Origin: an uncultured Prevotella sp.
GTDB taxonomy: Bacteria; Bacteroidota; Bacteroidia; Bacteroidales; Bacteroidaceae
Length of the DNA stretch: 64,000 nt
Direction: 5' to 3'
Assembly: GCA_946403845.1 (NCBI GenBank)
Contig: CAMJBL010000003.1
Location: forward strand, 61,304 to 125,303
Shown here piece by piece: positions 29,164-38,057 of the stretch. A model generated the notes under the pieces. It made no database searches. It was given only the letters and a program-made list of their open reading frames with translations, and had not been told where the DNA came from. The translations under genes and the position numbers were made by a program. Position 1 is the stretch's first letter. Each line of letters opens with the position of its first letter.

Positions 29164-31036
29164 GAATACAAAGATAAACGATAAGAAATCGGCTTGCGGA
29201 CGTAAGAAATGGGCGAGGATTATGATGGCAGGACTAATCTCACTCCTCACTCCTCACTCCTCACTCCTCCTCATCTCCTGTTCCGACTTCTTCGAACAGG
29301 AATCCAATGAGATTATCTATGCTGGCACAGACCATCTGAACAGCTCCACCGACTCCATCTATTCCGTCACTGGCATCCTGAAGAAGCTCCAGATCATAGC
29401 CGACCGCACCATACTGCTTGGTGAGGTGCGCGGCGATCTGACCAGTATAACCAGTGTGGCTTCGAGCGATCTGCGCGATGTCGCCCTGTTCCAGATTGGT
29501 GACGACAACCAGTACAATAACCCCCGCGACTACTACGCCATCATCAACAATTGCAATTACTTCATTGCACATGCCGACACAGCACTGAAGAACAACCGCA
29601 ATGAGTCTATCTTCATGAAGGAGTATGCAGCGGTAAAGGCAATCCGCGCATGGACTTACCTGCAGATGGTTTTGAACTATGGCAAGGTCGTGTTCGTCAC
29701 TGAGCCGATTCTCACAAAGCATGAGGCAGAACTCACCTACCCGACCTACGACCTTGATGCCGTATGCGATTACTTCATCAAGGACCTGCAGCCGCTGGCC
29801 GAGCGCTACGGCCGCGAGTATCCCGGCTATGGTTCCATCCGTGGCAACGATGCACGCTTCCTGTGGTTCCCCATCAATATCGTGATGGGCGATCTCTACC
29901 TGTGGCAGGCCAGTGCCTCCGGCGATACCGAACTGTACCGGCAGGCCGCCCTACGATACTATCGATACATCAGTGAGCGCAATGGTCAGAACTCCACCTA
30001 TCCCGTCGGTGTCAACCTCTACACCTGGGTACCGGGTAGCACCACGTGGCTCTCCCTGAGATACTGGGGGGGAGGCTTGGATACCAATGAGAGTTACATG
30101 CCCAACAGCGAACTCATCACGATGATACCGTGCGACTCCACCCGTTCTGAGGGTAACTACAGCGAATTGCGCAACCTGTTTAACTCCACTAATGAGAACG
30201 ACTATAAGTACAGTCTGACGCCCTCACAGCGCATACAGGAAATCTCTGCCGCACAGTGGCACTGCTGCGTGGGTACCAATGGCACCAGCGTGATCTATGC
30301 GCCAAAGAACCTCTCACTGCACCGTTCAGGCGATCTGCGCCTCGTCACTTCTTGGGGCGAGGGCTACACCAGCGACAGAATCACTGGCGAACGCATTGAG
30401 ACACAGCTCATAACAAAGTATGCCAGCCGCAATGTTCACATCTACCGTAAGATGATGGTTTACCTGCGCATGGCTGAGGCCCTCAACATGGCCGGCTATC
30501 CGCGTATGGCTTTCCAGATTCTGTCGAAGGGTCTGAACAACGACGTTATTATCAACGAGGTATGCCCATATTACAGTGAGAGCGACTCCACATGGCTGCG
30601 TCAGTTAGACTTCCCCACCTCGCGCTACGGCATTTTCACAGCCGAGGCCCTGGCGTACAATCGCAGTACCAACAACATGAACACCATTGGCATTCATACC
30701 CGTGGGTCGGGTTTCACACCGCTGAATGAGTATTACCAGTTCCCCGATTCCATCGAGGTCGACGGCCAGAAGCAGGCCGTACCCTTGGCTGCCCAGCAGG
30801 AATATGTCAGCCAGTTGCTGCTCACCGAGGAAGCGCTGGAGTTTGCCTTTGAAGGCACACGCTTCTACGATGTCATGCGGTTCGCACTGCGCAGTAGTGA
30901 TCCCGGTGAATTCATGGGCAACATTATCTCTGCCCGTGCTGGTAGCGGCAATGCTTCAGAGGACATCCGAAGCAAGCTCCGCAACCAGGAAAACTGGTAT
31001 CTGAAGTGGAACGGAAAAATGGGGCCTGCGTTATGA
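29162..31036 (+). CDS. SusD/RagB-family surface lipoprotein, cassette copy 1, second SusD
   Basis: 624 residues. An unusually long signal peptide: MNTKINDKKSACGRKKWARIM, then a core coded by a 7-bp array, then lipobox LISC with Cys40; the paralogue at 55431 reaches its Cys at residue 21. Mature part starts SDFFEQESNE. SusD signatures are DHLNSSTDSIYSVTGIL, AVKAIRAWTYLQMVLNYG and near the end LEFAFEGTRFYDVMRFALR. It partners with the SusC just upstream. Its TGA overlaps the ATG of the GH35 gene (ATGA at 31033-31036). Met21 or Met22 are alternative starts that would give a normal-length signal peptide. Confidence 0.94.
   Translation: MNTKINDKKSACGRKKWARIMMAGLISLLTPHSSLLLISCSDFFEQESNEIIYAGTDHLNSSTDSIYSVTGILKKLQIIADRTILLGEVRGDLTSITSVASSDLRDVALFQIGDDNQYNNPRDYYAIINNCNYFIAHADTALKNNRNESIFMKEYAAVKAIRAWTYLQMVLNYGKVVFVTEPILTKHEAELTYPTYDLDAVCDYFIKDLQPLAERYGREYPGYGSIRGNDARFLWFPINIVMGDLYLWQASASGDTELYRQAALRYYRYISERNGQNSTYPVGVNLYTWVPGSTTWLSLRYWGGGLDTNESYMPNSELITMIPCDSTRSEGNYSELRNLFNSTNENDYKYSLTPSQRIQEISAAQWHCCVGTNGTSVIYAPKNLSLHRSGDLRLVTSWGEGYTSDRITGERIETQLITKYASRNVHIYRKMMVYLRMAEALNMAGYPRMAFQILSKGLNNDVIINEVCPYYSESDSTWLRQLDFPTSRYGIFTAEALAYNRSTNNMNTIGIHTRGSGFTPLNEYYQFPDSIEVDGQKQAVPLAAQQEYVSQLLLTEEALEFAFEGTRFYDVMRFALRSSDPGEFMGNIISARAGSGNASEDIRSKLRNQENWYLKWNGKMGPAL
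29240..29267 (+). repeat. Perfect in-frame heptanucleotide array in a SusD signal peptide
   Basis: TCACTCC is repeated four times exactly and encodes the hydrophobic core (SLLTPHSSL) before the lipobox. Seven is not a multiple of three, so slippage by one unit would frameshift the lipoprotein. Confidence 0.88.
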
Positions 31037-33429
31037 AACACTTACTGACAGCCATCCTATTGGCATGCGCACTGACGGCGTATGCACAGCCGAAAACCGC
31101 GAATGGCAGTTTTAAGGCAGGCGAGAACACTTTTCTGCTGAACGGCCAACCATTCGTGGTAAAGGCGGCTGAGGTGCACTACCCCCGCATCCCGCGCCCT
31201 TACTGGGAGCACCGCATCCAAATGTGTAAGGCATTGGGCATGAACGCCGTGTGCATCTACATCTTCTGGAACATCCATGAGCAGCGTGAGGGACAATTCG
31301 ACTTCACAGGCAACAACGATGTGGCAGCGTTCTGCCGGCTGGCACAGAAAAACGGGCTTTACGTCATCGTGCGCCCCGGCCCCTACGTCTGCGCCGAATG
31401 GGAGATGGGCGGCTTGCCTTGGTGGCTGCTGAAAAAGAAAGACATTAAGCTCCGTGAGCGTGATCCTTACTTTTTGGAACGCGTAAAAATCTTCGAGGAG
31501 AAGGTGGGCGAACAGCTGAAGCCGCTGACCATTCAGAACGGTGGCCCAATCATCATGATTCAGGTAGAGAACGAGTACGGCTCGTATGGCGAGGATAAAC
31601 CCTATGTCAGCGAGATCCGTGACTGCCTGCGTGGCATCTACGGCAAGGAACTGTCGCTGTTCCAGTGCGACTGGTCGAGCAACTTCGAGAAGAACGGCCT
31701 CGACGACCTCACCTGGACGATGAACTTCGGCACGGGTGCCAACATCGATGACCAGTTCCGTCGTTTGGGTGAGCTGCGTCCTAACGCCCCCAAGATGTGC
31801 TCTGAGTTCTGGAGCGGTTGGTTCGATAAGTGGGGAGCGCGCCATGAGACCCGTCCTGCCAAGGATATGGTCGATGGTATGGACGAAATGCTGTCGAAAG
31901 GCATCAGCTTCTCGCTTTATATGACCCACGGCGGCACGTCGTTCGGTCACTGGGCAGGTGCCAACTCGCCTGGCTTTGCGCCTGACGTCACCTCCTACGA
32001 CTACGATGCCCCCATCAACGAGTATGGTCAGGCTACGCCTAAGTTCTGGGAACTGCGCACCATGATGCAGAAATACTCGGACAAAAAGCTCCCCAACGTG
32101 CCCAAGGCTCCGATGCCAATCATCACAATTCCCAAGTTCGAGTTGACGGAGTTTGCGCCTCTCATGTCGGCTATGACCGAGCCTGTTAAGGGTACCTTGA
32201 AGACCTTCGAGGAGATGGATATGGGTTGGGGCACCATGATGTACTCCACCCGCTTGCCTGAAATCACTTCGCAGAGCGTGCTCACAGGAGAGTTCCACGA
32301 CTTTGCACAGGTATTCATCAACCAAAAGTATATTGGCAAGATTGACCGTGTGAAAAATGAGAAATCGCTCATGATTCCTGCTGTCAAGAAGGGAGCCGAA
32401 CTGATCATCATTGTCGAGGGTATGGGCCGCATCAACTTCGGTCGTGCCATCAAGGACTTCAAGGGTATCATCGGCAATGTCACGCTGACCACAGAGACCG
32501 ATGACGTGGAGATGGTGCTGACACCGAAGAACTGGACAAACGTGGCCATTCCCGATGACTACGAGACAGCCAAGAAAGCCCTTGATATGGTGAAGGGCGT
32601 CAACGACCAGGTTGCTGCTGGTAAAGTGAAAGGAAGTGCTCCTGCCCTCGCCTTTACACAAGGTTATGAAGGTTCAAAGAAACTTGGCGACCTTCTGAAA
32701 CCCGGCTACCATCGCGGCTATTTCAACCTGAAGAAGGTGGGCGATACCTTCCTGAATTTCGAGACATGGGGTAAGGGACTGGTGTATGTGAATGGTCACG
32801 CCATGGGCCGCATCTGGAGCATCGGTCCGCAACAGACGCTCTACGTGCCTGGCTGCTGGCTGAAGAAAGGTAAGAACGAGGTGATTGTGCTCGACGTGGT
32901 TGGCCCTCGGGAAGCTATTGTCTGGGGACAGGCCGAGCCAGAACTCAACAAGCTCCAGCTGGAGAAGAGCAACAAGCACAACAACATCGGTGATAAGCCC
33001 GACCTCAACAGCGCTACACCTATTGCTACAGGAGCTTTCAAGGCTGGCAACGGCTGGCAAACCGTCAACTTCGGTAAGACCGCCAAGGGCCGTTACCTCG
33101 CCATCGAGTGTCTCAGCACGCAGAAAGACGGCGACCGCGTAGCCATTGCCGAACTCTATCTGCAGGGCACCGACGGCAAGCGCCTCTCTCGCGAGCCCTG
33201 GAAAACCAAGTATGCCAACTCAGAGGACGAGGGTGGTAACCGTCTGGGCGACAAGGTATTCGACCTGCAGGAGTCAACCTATTGGCAGACGGAGAAGGGC
33301 ACCTCGGCGCCTCACCTCCTCGTCATCGATCTCGGCTCTGAGCAGACCGTCAAAGCCCTCGAATATCTGCCACGTGCCGAACAAGGTGCCCCTGGCAGTG
33401 TAAAGGATTATAGAATCTTCATCTATTAA
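31033..33429 (+). CDS. GH35 beta-galactosidase, secreted
   Basis: 798 residues from ATG 31033, which overlaps the SusD stop by 4 bp; this start gives a clean signal peptide ending TAYAQ (19). GH35 TIM barrel about 25-345: GQPFVVKAAEVHYPRIP, RPGPYVCAEWEMGGLP, acid/base Glu181 in VENEYGSYG and nucleophile Glu258 in CSEFWSGWFDKWG. Beta-sandwich domains follow (about 380-640, with MGRIWSIGPQQTLYVPG), and a discoidin-like domain closes the protein (about 660-798). It removes terminal beta-linked galactose, probably in the periplasm or at the surface. Part of the same operon as the cassette. Confidence 0.95.
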   Translation: MKHLLTAILLACALTAYAQPKTANGSFKAGENTFLLNGQPFVVKAAEVHYPRIPRPYWEHRIQMCKALGMNAVCIYIFWNIHEQREGQFDFTGNNDVAAFCRLAQKNGLYVIVRPGPYVCAEWEMGGLPWWLLKKKDIKLRERDPYFLERVKIFEEKVGEQLKPLTIQNGGPIIMIQVENEYGSYGEDKPYVSEIRDCLRGIYGKELSLFQCDWSSNFEKNGLDDLTWTMNFGTGANIDDQFRRLGELRPNAPKMCSEFWSGWFDKWGARHETRPAKDMVDGMDEMLSKGISFSLYMTHGGTSFGHWAGANSPGFAPDVTSYDYDAPINEYGQATPKFWELRTMMQKYSDKKLPNVPKAPMPIITIPKFELTEFAPLMSAMTEPVKGTLKTFEEMDMGWGTMMYSTRLPEITSQSVLTGEFHDFAQVFINQKYIGKIDRVKNEKSLMIPAVKKGAELIIIVEGMGRINFGRAIKDFKGIIGNVTLTTETDDVEMVLTPKNWTNVAIPDDYETAKKALDMVKGVNDQVAAGKVKGSAPALAFTQGYEGSKKLGDLLKPGYHRGYFNLKKVGDTFLNFETWGKGLVYVNGHAMGRIWSIGPQQTLYVPGCWLKKGKNEVIVLDVVGPREAIVWGQAEPELNKLQLEKSNKHNNIGDKPDLNSATPIATGAFKAGNGWQTVNFGKTAKGRYLAIECLSTQKDGDRVAIAELYLQGTDGKRLSREPWKTKYANSEDEGGNRLGDKVFDLQESTYWQTEKGTSAPHLLVIDLGSEQTVKALEYLPRAEQGAPGSVKDYRIFIY

Positions 33430-33445
33430 GCGAGCTTCACAATAA

Positions 33446-35146
33446 ATGAGAATAGTTTCTTTATTTATCATTGGTCATTTATCATTTAGCCACGCCGTGG
33501 CGCAGACGACTGCGGAGGTTACAATTGACCTGACAAGAACTTATCAGACGATTCAGGACTTTGGTGCCAGCGACTGCTGGACTGCTGAATATGTCAGCGA
33601 CTACTTCAGCACAACCGAGAAGGAGAAGGCTGCCAAGTGGCTGTTCAGCCAGCAAATGGACAAGAACGGTAATCCTGAGGGTATCGGACTGAGTTGTTGG
33701 CGGGTGAATCTCGGTGCCGGTTCTGCCGAACAGGGAACGAATAGCAATATCGCCGACGAGACGCGCCGTGCCGCTTGCTATCAGAAATCAGACATGACCT
33801 ACGATTGGACGCGCTGCGACGGGCAACAATGGTTTATGAAACGGGCCAAGGACTATGGGGTCGACCACTTCCTGCTCTTCTCTAACTCCGCCCCTGTCCA
33901 CATGACCAAGAACGGCAAGGCCAATGCCAACAACCAGACTATCTCATGCAACCTGAAAGACGACTGCTACGACGACTTTGCTGAATATCTGGCAACGATT
34001 ACCAAACACTTCGTTGATGAAGGTTACAATGTGACCTATATCGACCCTGTGAATGAGCCCCGTTTCGACTGGAAAGACGGTCAGGAAGGTTCTCCATGGG
34101 AAAACACGAACATTGCCCAGTTGGCCAAGCAACTCGACAAGAGCATTGCCAGCCGCAACCTTTCCACGAAGATACTGATTCCAGAAGCCAGTTCCTGGGA
34201 CTTGGTATATGGGGGCACCGGGCGGGCCGCAAATCAAATATACGCATTCTTCAACAGAAAAAGTGCCAACTACATCGGCGACCTGCCATCATTAGCAAAG
34301 GTGGTGGCAGGTCATAGCTACTGGACATTCCGTTCCAACGCCGACCTGAAAGACATACGTGAGAAAGTACGAAATGAGGCTGCCAAATATTTTGTGGAAG
34401 TCATGCAGACCGAGTGGTCGATGCTCGATGCAGCCCCGGAAACCAGTGCAGGATTCCCAGAAAGCTACGAGACTGCCTCAAAGATGGACATAGCCCTCTA
34501 TATGGGTAAACTCATCTTTTGCGACCTATGCTATGGCAACATGTCCGGATGGTCCTACTGGACTGCGTTTGCAACAGAAAGGTACAGCCAGAAGAATCGT
34601 TTTTACCTGATTCGGATGAATGCAACAGGCGATACAGGCAATGAGAGTTATGGCGATATCAAAAAAGGCGGACATTTGACTGTCGACAAGAATCTATGGG
34701 TGCTGGGCAACTACAGTCGCTTTATCCGTCCGGGCTATAAGCGCGTTGCCGTAAAGGGTGCTGATGATTTGAACGGACTGATGGGATCGTCGTGGCTCTC
34801 CCCCGATGAAAAAACACTGGTGACTGTATTTGTCAACATGAGTCAAGCCAGCAAGAAAATAGGCATCAAGATGGCCGACAACGCCATAGAGAGCATGAAG
34901 ACCTATCTCACCGATAAAAACTATAGTCTGAAGTATCAGCCATCACTCAACGATGCATCCCAAATGGAGATTCCAGCCCGCTCTGTAGTGACAATTGTTG
35001 CCCAGTTGAGCAACGCTACGGGTATACAAGCGACATCATCTCCGAAAGCATCTGACAACAAGTTTTACGGACTTAACGGGCATCAGACAAGTCATCCATC
35101 AAAAGGTATTCACATCTATAATGGACAGAAATATATCGTGCAATAA
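33446..35146 (+). CDS. GH30-family glycoside hydrolase, probably endo-beta-1,6-galactanase-like
   Basis: 566 residues, signal peptide ending HAVAQ (20). The N-terminus has TYQTIQDFGASDCWTAEYV and SCWRVNLGAGSAEQG, patterns of GH30 enzymes of the subfamily containing endo-beta-1,6-galactanases (subfamily from memory of motif). Acid/base Glu204 is in IDPVNEPRFDW and the nucleophile Glu323 in MQTEWSML. A beta-sandwich side domain precedes the FYGLNGHQ tail with IHIYNGQKYIVQ. It lies 16 bp after the GH35 gene and is the last gene of the operon. Xylanase or beta-glucosidase activity is possible for GH30 and cannot be excluded. Confidence 0.87.
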   Translation: MRIVSLFIIGHLSFSHAVAQTTAEVTIDLTRTYQTIQDFGASDCWTAEYVSDYFSTTEKEKAAKWLFSQQMDKNGNPEGIGLSCWRVNLGAGSAEQGTNSNIADETRRAACYQKSDMTYDWTRCDGQQWFMKRAKDYGVDHFLLFSNSAPVHMTKNGKANANNQTISCNLKDDCYDDFAEYLATITKHFVDEGYNVTYIDPVNEPRFDWKDGQEGSPWENTNIAQLAKQLDKSIASRNLSTKILIPEASSWDLVYGGTGRAANQIYAFFNRKSANYIGDLPSLAKVVAGHSYWTFRSNADLKDIREKVRNEAAKYFVEVMQTEWSMLDAAPETSAGFPESYETASKMDIALYMGKLIFCDLCYGNMSGWSYWTAFATERYSQKNRFYLIRMNATGDTGNESYGDIKKGGHLTVDKNLWVLGNYSRFIRPGYKRVAVKGADDLNGLMGSSWLSPDEKTLVTVFVNMSQASKKIGIKMADNAIESMKTYLTDKNYSLKYQPSLNDASQMEIPARSVVTIVAQLSNATGIQATSSPKASDNKFYGLNGHQTSHPSKGIHIYNGQKYIVQ

Positions 35147-35183
35147 CTGATCGTGATACTGCCAGAGTTTATTTGTACAGAAG

Positions 35184-35213
35184 CGGTCACGGTCACAGCT
35201 GTGACCGTGACCG
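35184..35213 (+). terminator. 30-bp perfect palindrome ending the GH operon
   Basis: Arms CGGTCACGGTCACAG and CTGTGACCGTGACCG abut without a spacer and are followed by TTTTAG, 37 bp after the GH30 stop. Each arm contains a tandem GGTCAC repeat. Function as a terminator is likely; a protein-binding site is an alternative because there is no loop. Confidence 0.75.
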
Positions 35214-35314
35214 TTTTAGTCTGGAGAATAATACTAAGGCAATAAGGTACAAGGATTAAGGCTTGCGGGGGAAAAGACTAAGGAGAAAAGGGGAAGAATA
35301 CCTATCTAATCACC

Positions 35315-35380
35315 GTGCGCCTATACCCAAACGACTGTTCGCCTATACGCAAACAACTGTGCGCCTATACGCAAAATGAA
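35315..35380. repeat. 22-bp tandem repeat, three copies
   Basis: Copies at 35315-35336, 35337-35358 and 35359-35380 share the core CGCCTATAC(C/G)CAAA with variable ends. The period is twice the 11 bp of the neighbouring arrays. No coding frame spans it. Confidence 0.85.
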
Positions 35381-35405
35381 ACGCATTTCCGAACAATGAC
35401 CTCAG

Positions 35406-35460
35406 GGTTAGGTCAAGGGTAAGTCAAGGTTAGGTCAAGGTTAGGTCAAGGTTAGGTCAA
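35406..35460. repeat. 11-bp tandem repeat GGTTAGGTCAA, five copies
   Basis: Units at 35406, 35417, 35428, 35439 and 35450; four are identical and the second is GGGTAAGTCAA. A sixth partial unit GGTTA follows. Confidence 0.93.
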
Positions 35461-35468
35461 GGTTATAA

Positions 35469-35501
35469 CCTAAGGGAAACCTTAGGGTAACCTTAGGGTA
35501 C
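35469..35501. repeat. 11-bp tandem repeat CCTTAGGGTAA, three copies
   Basis: Units CCTAAGGGAAA (35469), CCTTAGGGTAA (35480) and CCTTAGGGTAC (35491). The CCTAAGG/CCTTAGG cores are near-palindromic and oriented differently from the previous block. Confidence 0.85.
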
Positions 35502-35519
35502 TCCAAGGCTAATTGTAGA

Positions 35520-35574
35520 TATATGGTAGCTATAAGGTAGCTATATGGTAGGTATATGCTAGGTATATGGTAGG
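35520..35574. repeat. 11-bp tandem repeat TATATGGTAGG, five copies
   Basis: Units start at 35520, 35531, 35542, 35553 and 35564 (TATATGGTAGC, TATAAGGTAGC, TATATGGTAGG, TATATGCTAGG, TATATGGTAGG). This is the fourth block of 11-bp periodicity in 260 bp. Confidence 0.9.
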
Positions 35575-35742
35575 ACTATCGCTTACCTGGAAAATCAGAA
35601 TCTCTTAACAAAAACCAAAAATACACTTAACTATTATTGGAAAAACACTTAACTAAAAATATAGACATCCCATAGACACATCAACTTTTGGTAATAAATT
35701 GCCTTAAAAAACCTTAAAGGTCAAAAGAAATTCATTATATGC
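35575..35742. other. AT-rich intergenic stretch with no gene
   Basis: Between the 11-bp arrays and the terminator at 35743 nothing codes. The only structure seen is a direct repeat of ACACTTAACTA (near 35621 and 35646). Confidence 0.5.
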
Positions 35743-35779
35743 AAAAAAAACGGGAGGTGAACCGGATGGCCCACCCCCC
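35743..35779 (-). terminator. Terminator of the first minus-strand secreted-protein gene
   Basis: Arms GGGAGGTG (35752-35759) and CACCCCCC (35772-35779) pair with one mismatch; read on the minus strand the stem is followed by a run of eight T (35750-35743). It lies 34 bp past the stop at 35814. Loop sequence resembles that of the terminator at 38007-38033 of the paralogous gene. Confidence 0.75.
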
Positions 35780-35813
35780 AAACATGGTTGATAATAACTT
35801 AGTTTCAAATATC

Positions 35814-37820
35814 TTACTTCTGGATCATCTTCTGACCATTCTTGATCACGAGACCCTTATAAGAAGCATCCACGCGCTGACCAGAGAGGTTGTAAATGTA
35901 ACCATTACCAGCCTTCTCAGCCTTCACTGGGCTAATACCTGCCAATGTCTCTGCTGTTCCCAGCGTTACGTTGTATACATAGTACCAACCCTGGTTAGCA
36001 ATAGCGAGCTTGGTCTGTACGGTCTTACCACCAGCAAAATCAATACCAGAATCAGGATTGTTCCATACATTCAGGGTAACCTTTGTGCCGTCGATTGACT
36101 CCTCGTCGAAGTAGAGCTGAACACCCATATCATCATCGATATAGCTGCCTGAGCCGTTAACGAAGCCACCATCACCCCAAGGCAGAAGGCCACTGAAGGT
36201 CTCGATAGGATCATCCTCAGGATCATCAGGCTCCTGGATCATGAACAGCTTAATACCATCACCAGTCTTAGGATTCTTCAGGAAGTCGAAGTCCGCAAGC
36301 TCAAAGGTGTTCAGCATGTTAGCCATGTCAAGCACTGTAGGCTGCTCTGCCTCACCTTCGTTAATAGGCAACTGAATGTCCTCAGGTGTACCAAGCGTGA
36401 TGTCTGAAGGCTGAACATATTTCTCAGTAAATGAGAATTCATCAACAATCAGATAGAAGACATTATCATCACCCTCCAAAGAAACGCAGTCGAAGGTAAT
36501 GGTCTGACAGCCATTAGCACCAGAAGGAATAGTTCTCTTACTTGCATCGTTACTTTCGAAATCACCTAACTCAAAGGTGGTCCAATCTGTACCGATGGGG
36601 AAGTCACTCTCGCTTCCAAACGTATTGTAGCTCACATATTTACCAGGACCGGTATGTGCCTGTGTGCCAAGAGAGGTAGGCTTCTCAGCTTTTGCTCTGA
36701 ACTTAAACCTATACTTCTCACCCTTGACCATCTTATGCAAGGTAGAAACGAAGAACTGACACTGCCATCTTGCAGGAGCGCTGGTACCGATTTCTCTACC
36801 ATCATTCCAATAGTAAACAGACTTCATCTTTACATTACCATCCTCGTCATACTGCTGGTTGCCATCGGCATCTAGATCCTCAACCTCTTTGATAACCCAA
36901 CCTGGCACAGGAATACGCACTGCCATTACGCCAGGCTCACCAGGAACTTCAGCAACGGGTGCAGGCTGCTGCTGCTGACCTTCCGGCTGATTAAGATCCT
37001 GGAAGGTAAAGTTCGTGCAAGCCCATGCAGAACCATCAGTGTGTACACCTGTGATATTATCCATTGAATAGATACCCTTTCTCATGAAGTTAATCCAAGC
37101 ACCGTCAGCGCCAGTATTCTCTTGCGGGTCTCTGATCTGCAGTTTGATATCATCAAAATAGATGACATTGGCATCCTCATCCGTACAGAGGTTGAAGGCA
37201 ATGCACTGGAAGCCACTATTTGCCTCATCTTCTGAAACGGTAAACTCAGTCAACTTAAGCGTTGTCCATTCTGTAGTATATTTAGGATTACCAAATGAAT
37301 TCGCATCAATGTATTTTCCTGGATAACTATGGTTCTGAGTCTCAAAAGAGCCTTCTCTGTCGGCCTTAACCTTCAGTTGCAGACGGATTTCCTTACCTGC
37401 AGGAATCGGCTCTGTTGCATAAATAAAGAACTGACAGTCCCAAGAACCGTAAGTTCCATCATTACCAGTGTAATCCTTTGTCAAGTTACCAGCGGCTTCA
37501 CCTTCAGCTCTTGCACGAATCACAACCTTTGCACAGTGATTGGTGGGATCAGCTGGATCAGCAACAACAGTTGCAGTACCTCTTTGCTGTTTGGTCTGGT
37601 CACCAGGCCACTCATGTACCCAGAAAGAGTTCCAAGTTTCTACTGTAAGGCTTGCGAAATCATAATCCTCGCTGTAATTACCCTCTGCAGTACCCCAAGC
37701 CTCATAGGCAGGTAAATCGGATTCGAAGTCACCAGCCGTGATGACGCTCGTCCAAGTCTTTTGTCCGAAGGCAGAGCCTGCCATCAAGACACCAACTAAT
37801 AGAGTAAAAATTTTCTTCAT
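35814..37820 (-). CDS. Secreted protein with tandem carbohydrate-binding-like domains (paralogue A)
   Basis: 668 residues; signal peptide ends GSAFGQ (20). Two similar beta-sandwich units resembling family 4/9-type carbohydrate-binding modules: about 25-235 (WDCQFFIYATEPIPAGKEIRL, PGKYIDANSFG, IYFDDIKLQI) and about 245-470 (WQCQFFVSTLHKMVKGEKY, PGKYVSYNTFG, LIVDEFSFTEKY). A third beta region (about 495-630) and the tail YNLSGQRVDASYKGLVIKNG follow. No catalytic residues recognised. It is the tandem duplicate of 38058-40031 with the same domain order, and the two share operator and terminator features. It lacks a lipobox, so it is periplasmic or exported rather than a lipoprotein. Function unknown; glycan binding is likely. 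Confidence 0.75.
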   Translation of the reverse strand: MKKIFTLLVGVLMAGSAFGQKTWTSVITAGDFESDLPAYEAWGTAEGNYSEDYDFASLTVETWNSFWVHEWPGDQTKQQRGTATVVADPADPTNHCAKVVIRARAEGEAAGNLTKDYTGNDGTYGSWDCQFFIYATEPIPAGKEIRLQLKVKADREGSFETQNHSYPGKYIDANSFGNPKYTTEWTTLKLTEFTVSEDEANSGFQCIAFNLCTDEDANVIYFDDIKLQIRDPQENTGADGAWINFMRKGIYSMDNITGVHTDGSAWACTNFTFQDLNQPEGQQQQPAPVAEVPGEPGVMAVRIPVPGWVIKEVEDLDADGNQQYDEDGNVKMKSVYYWNDGREIGTSAPARWQCQFFVSTLHKMVKGEKYRFKFRAKAEKPTSLGTQAHTGPGKYVSYNTFGSESDFPIGTDWTTFELGDFESNDASKRTIPSGANGCQTITFDCVSLEGDDNVFYLIVDEFSFTEKYVQPSDITLGTPEDIQLPINEGEAEQPTVLDMANMLNTFELADFDFLKNPKTGDGIKLFMIQEPDDPEDDPIETFSGLLPWGDGGFVNGSGSYIDDDMGVQLYFDEESIDGTKVTLNVWNNPDSGIDFAGGKTVQTKLAIANQGWYYVYNVTLGTAETLAGISPVKAEKAGNGYIYNLSGQRVDASYKGLVIKNGQKMIQK

Positions 37821-37912
37821 AAATAAAAAAATTAGTTAATAATAAATTAAAATATTGATTAAGTTTACATTCGAATTCGGTCCAAAACCTTTTGTTTTTG
37901 TATATTCCGCTG

Positions 37913-37977
37913 CAAAATTACTGCATTTCAAAGAAATAGGCTTTGTAAAATGTAACACGGACGTTAGAAAATGTAAC
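37913..37977 (-). promoter_or_regulatory. Activator-type promoter with two AAATGTAAC sites, paralogue A
   Basis: A minus-strand -7 box TAATTTTG (37920-37913) lacks a -33 TTTG. Direct repeats AAAATGTAAC occur at 37947-37956 and 37968-37977, 21 bp apart; the nearer begins 27 bp from the -7 box. The identical layout precedes paralogue B, which supports function. Confidence 0.7.
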
Positions 37978-38006
37978 CAATGAAAAAATTGACAGAAATA
38001 GAAATA

Positions 38007-38033
38007 AGGGGGTAAACCGATGGTCTGCCCCCT
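38007..38033 (-). terminator. Hairpin after paralogue B
   Basis: Arms AGGGGG (38007-38012) and CCCCCT (38028-38033) with a loop resembling that at 35760-35771. It lies 25 bp past the stop of the gene at 38058; the T-run is weak. Confidence 0.6.
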
Positions 38034-38057
38034 CAATCAAGTGGAATTTTAACACTA

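Noticed and set aside
31057..32661. A long open frame (534 codons) on the minus strand opposite the GH35 gene.
   Set aside because: The plus strand has GH35 catalytic motifs and a signal peptide; the antisense frame has no recognisable domain and follows from codon bias of the real gene.
35315..35574. Possible CRISPR array.
   Set aside because: Units are 11 or 22 bp with no unique spacers between them, and no cas genes are present.
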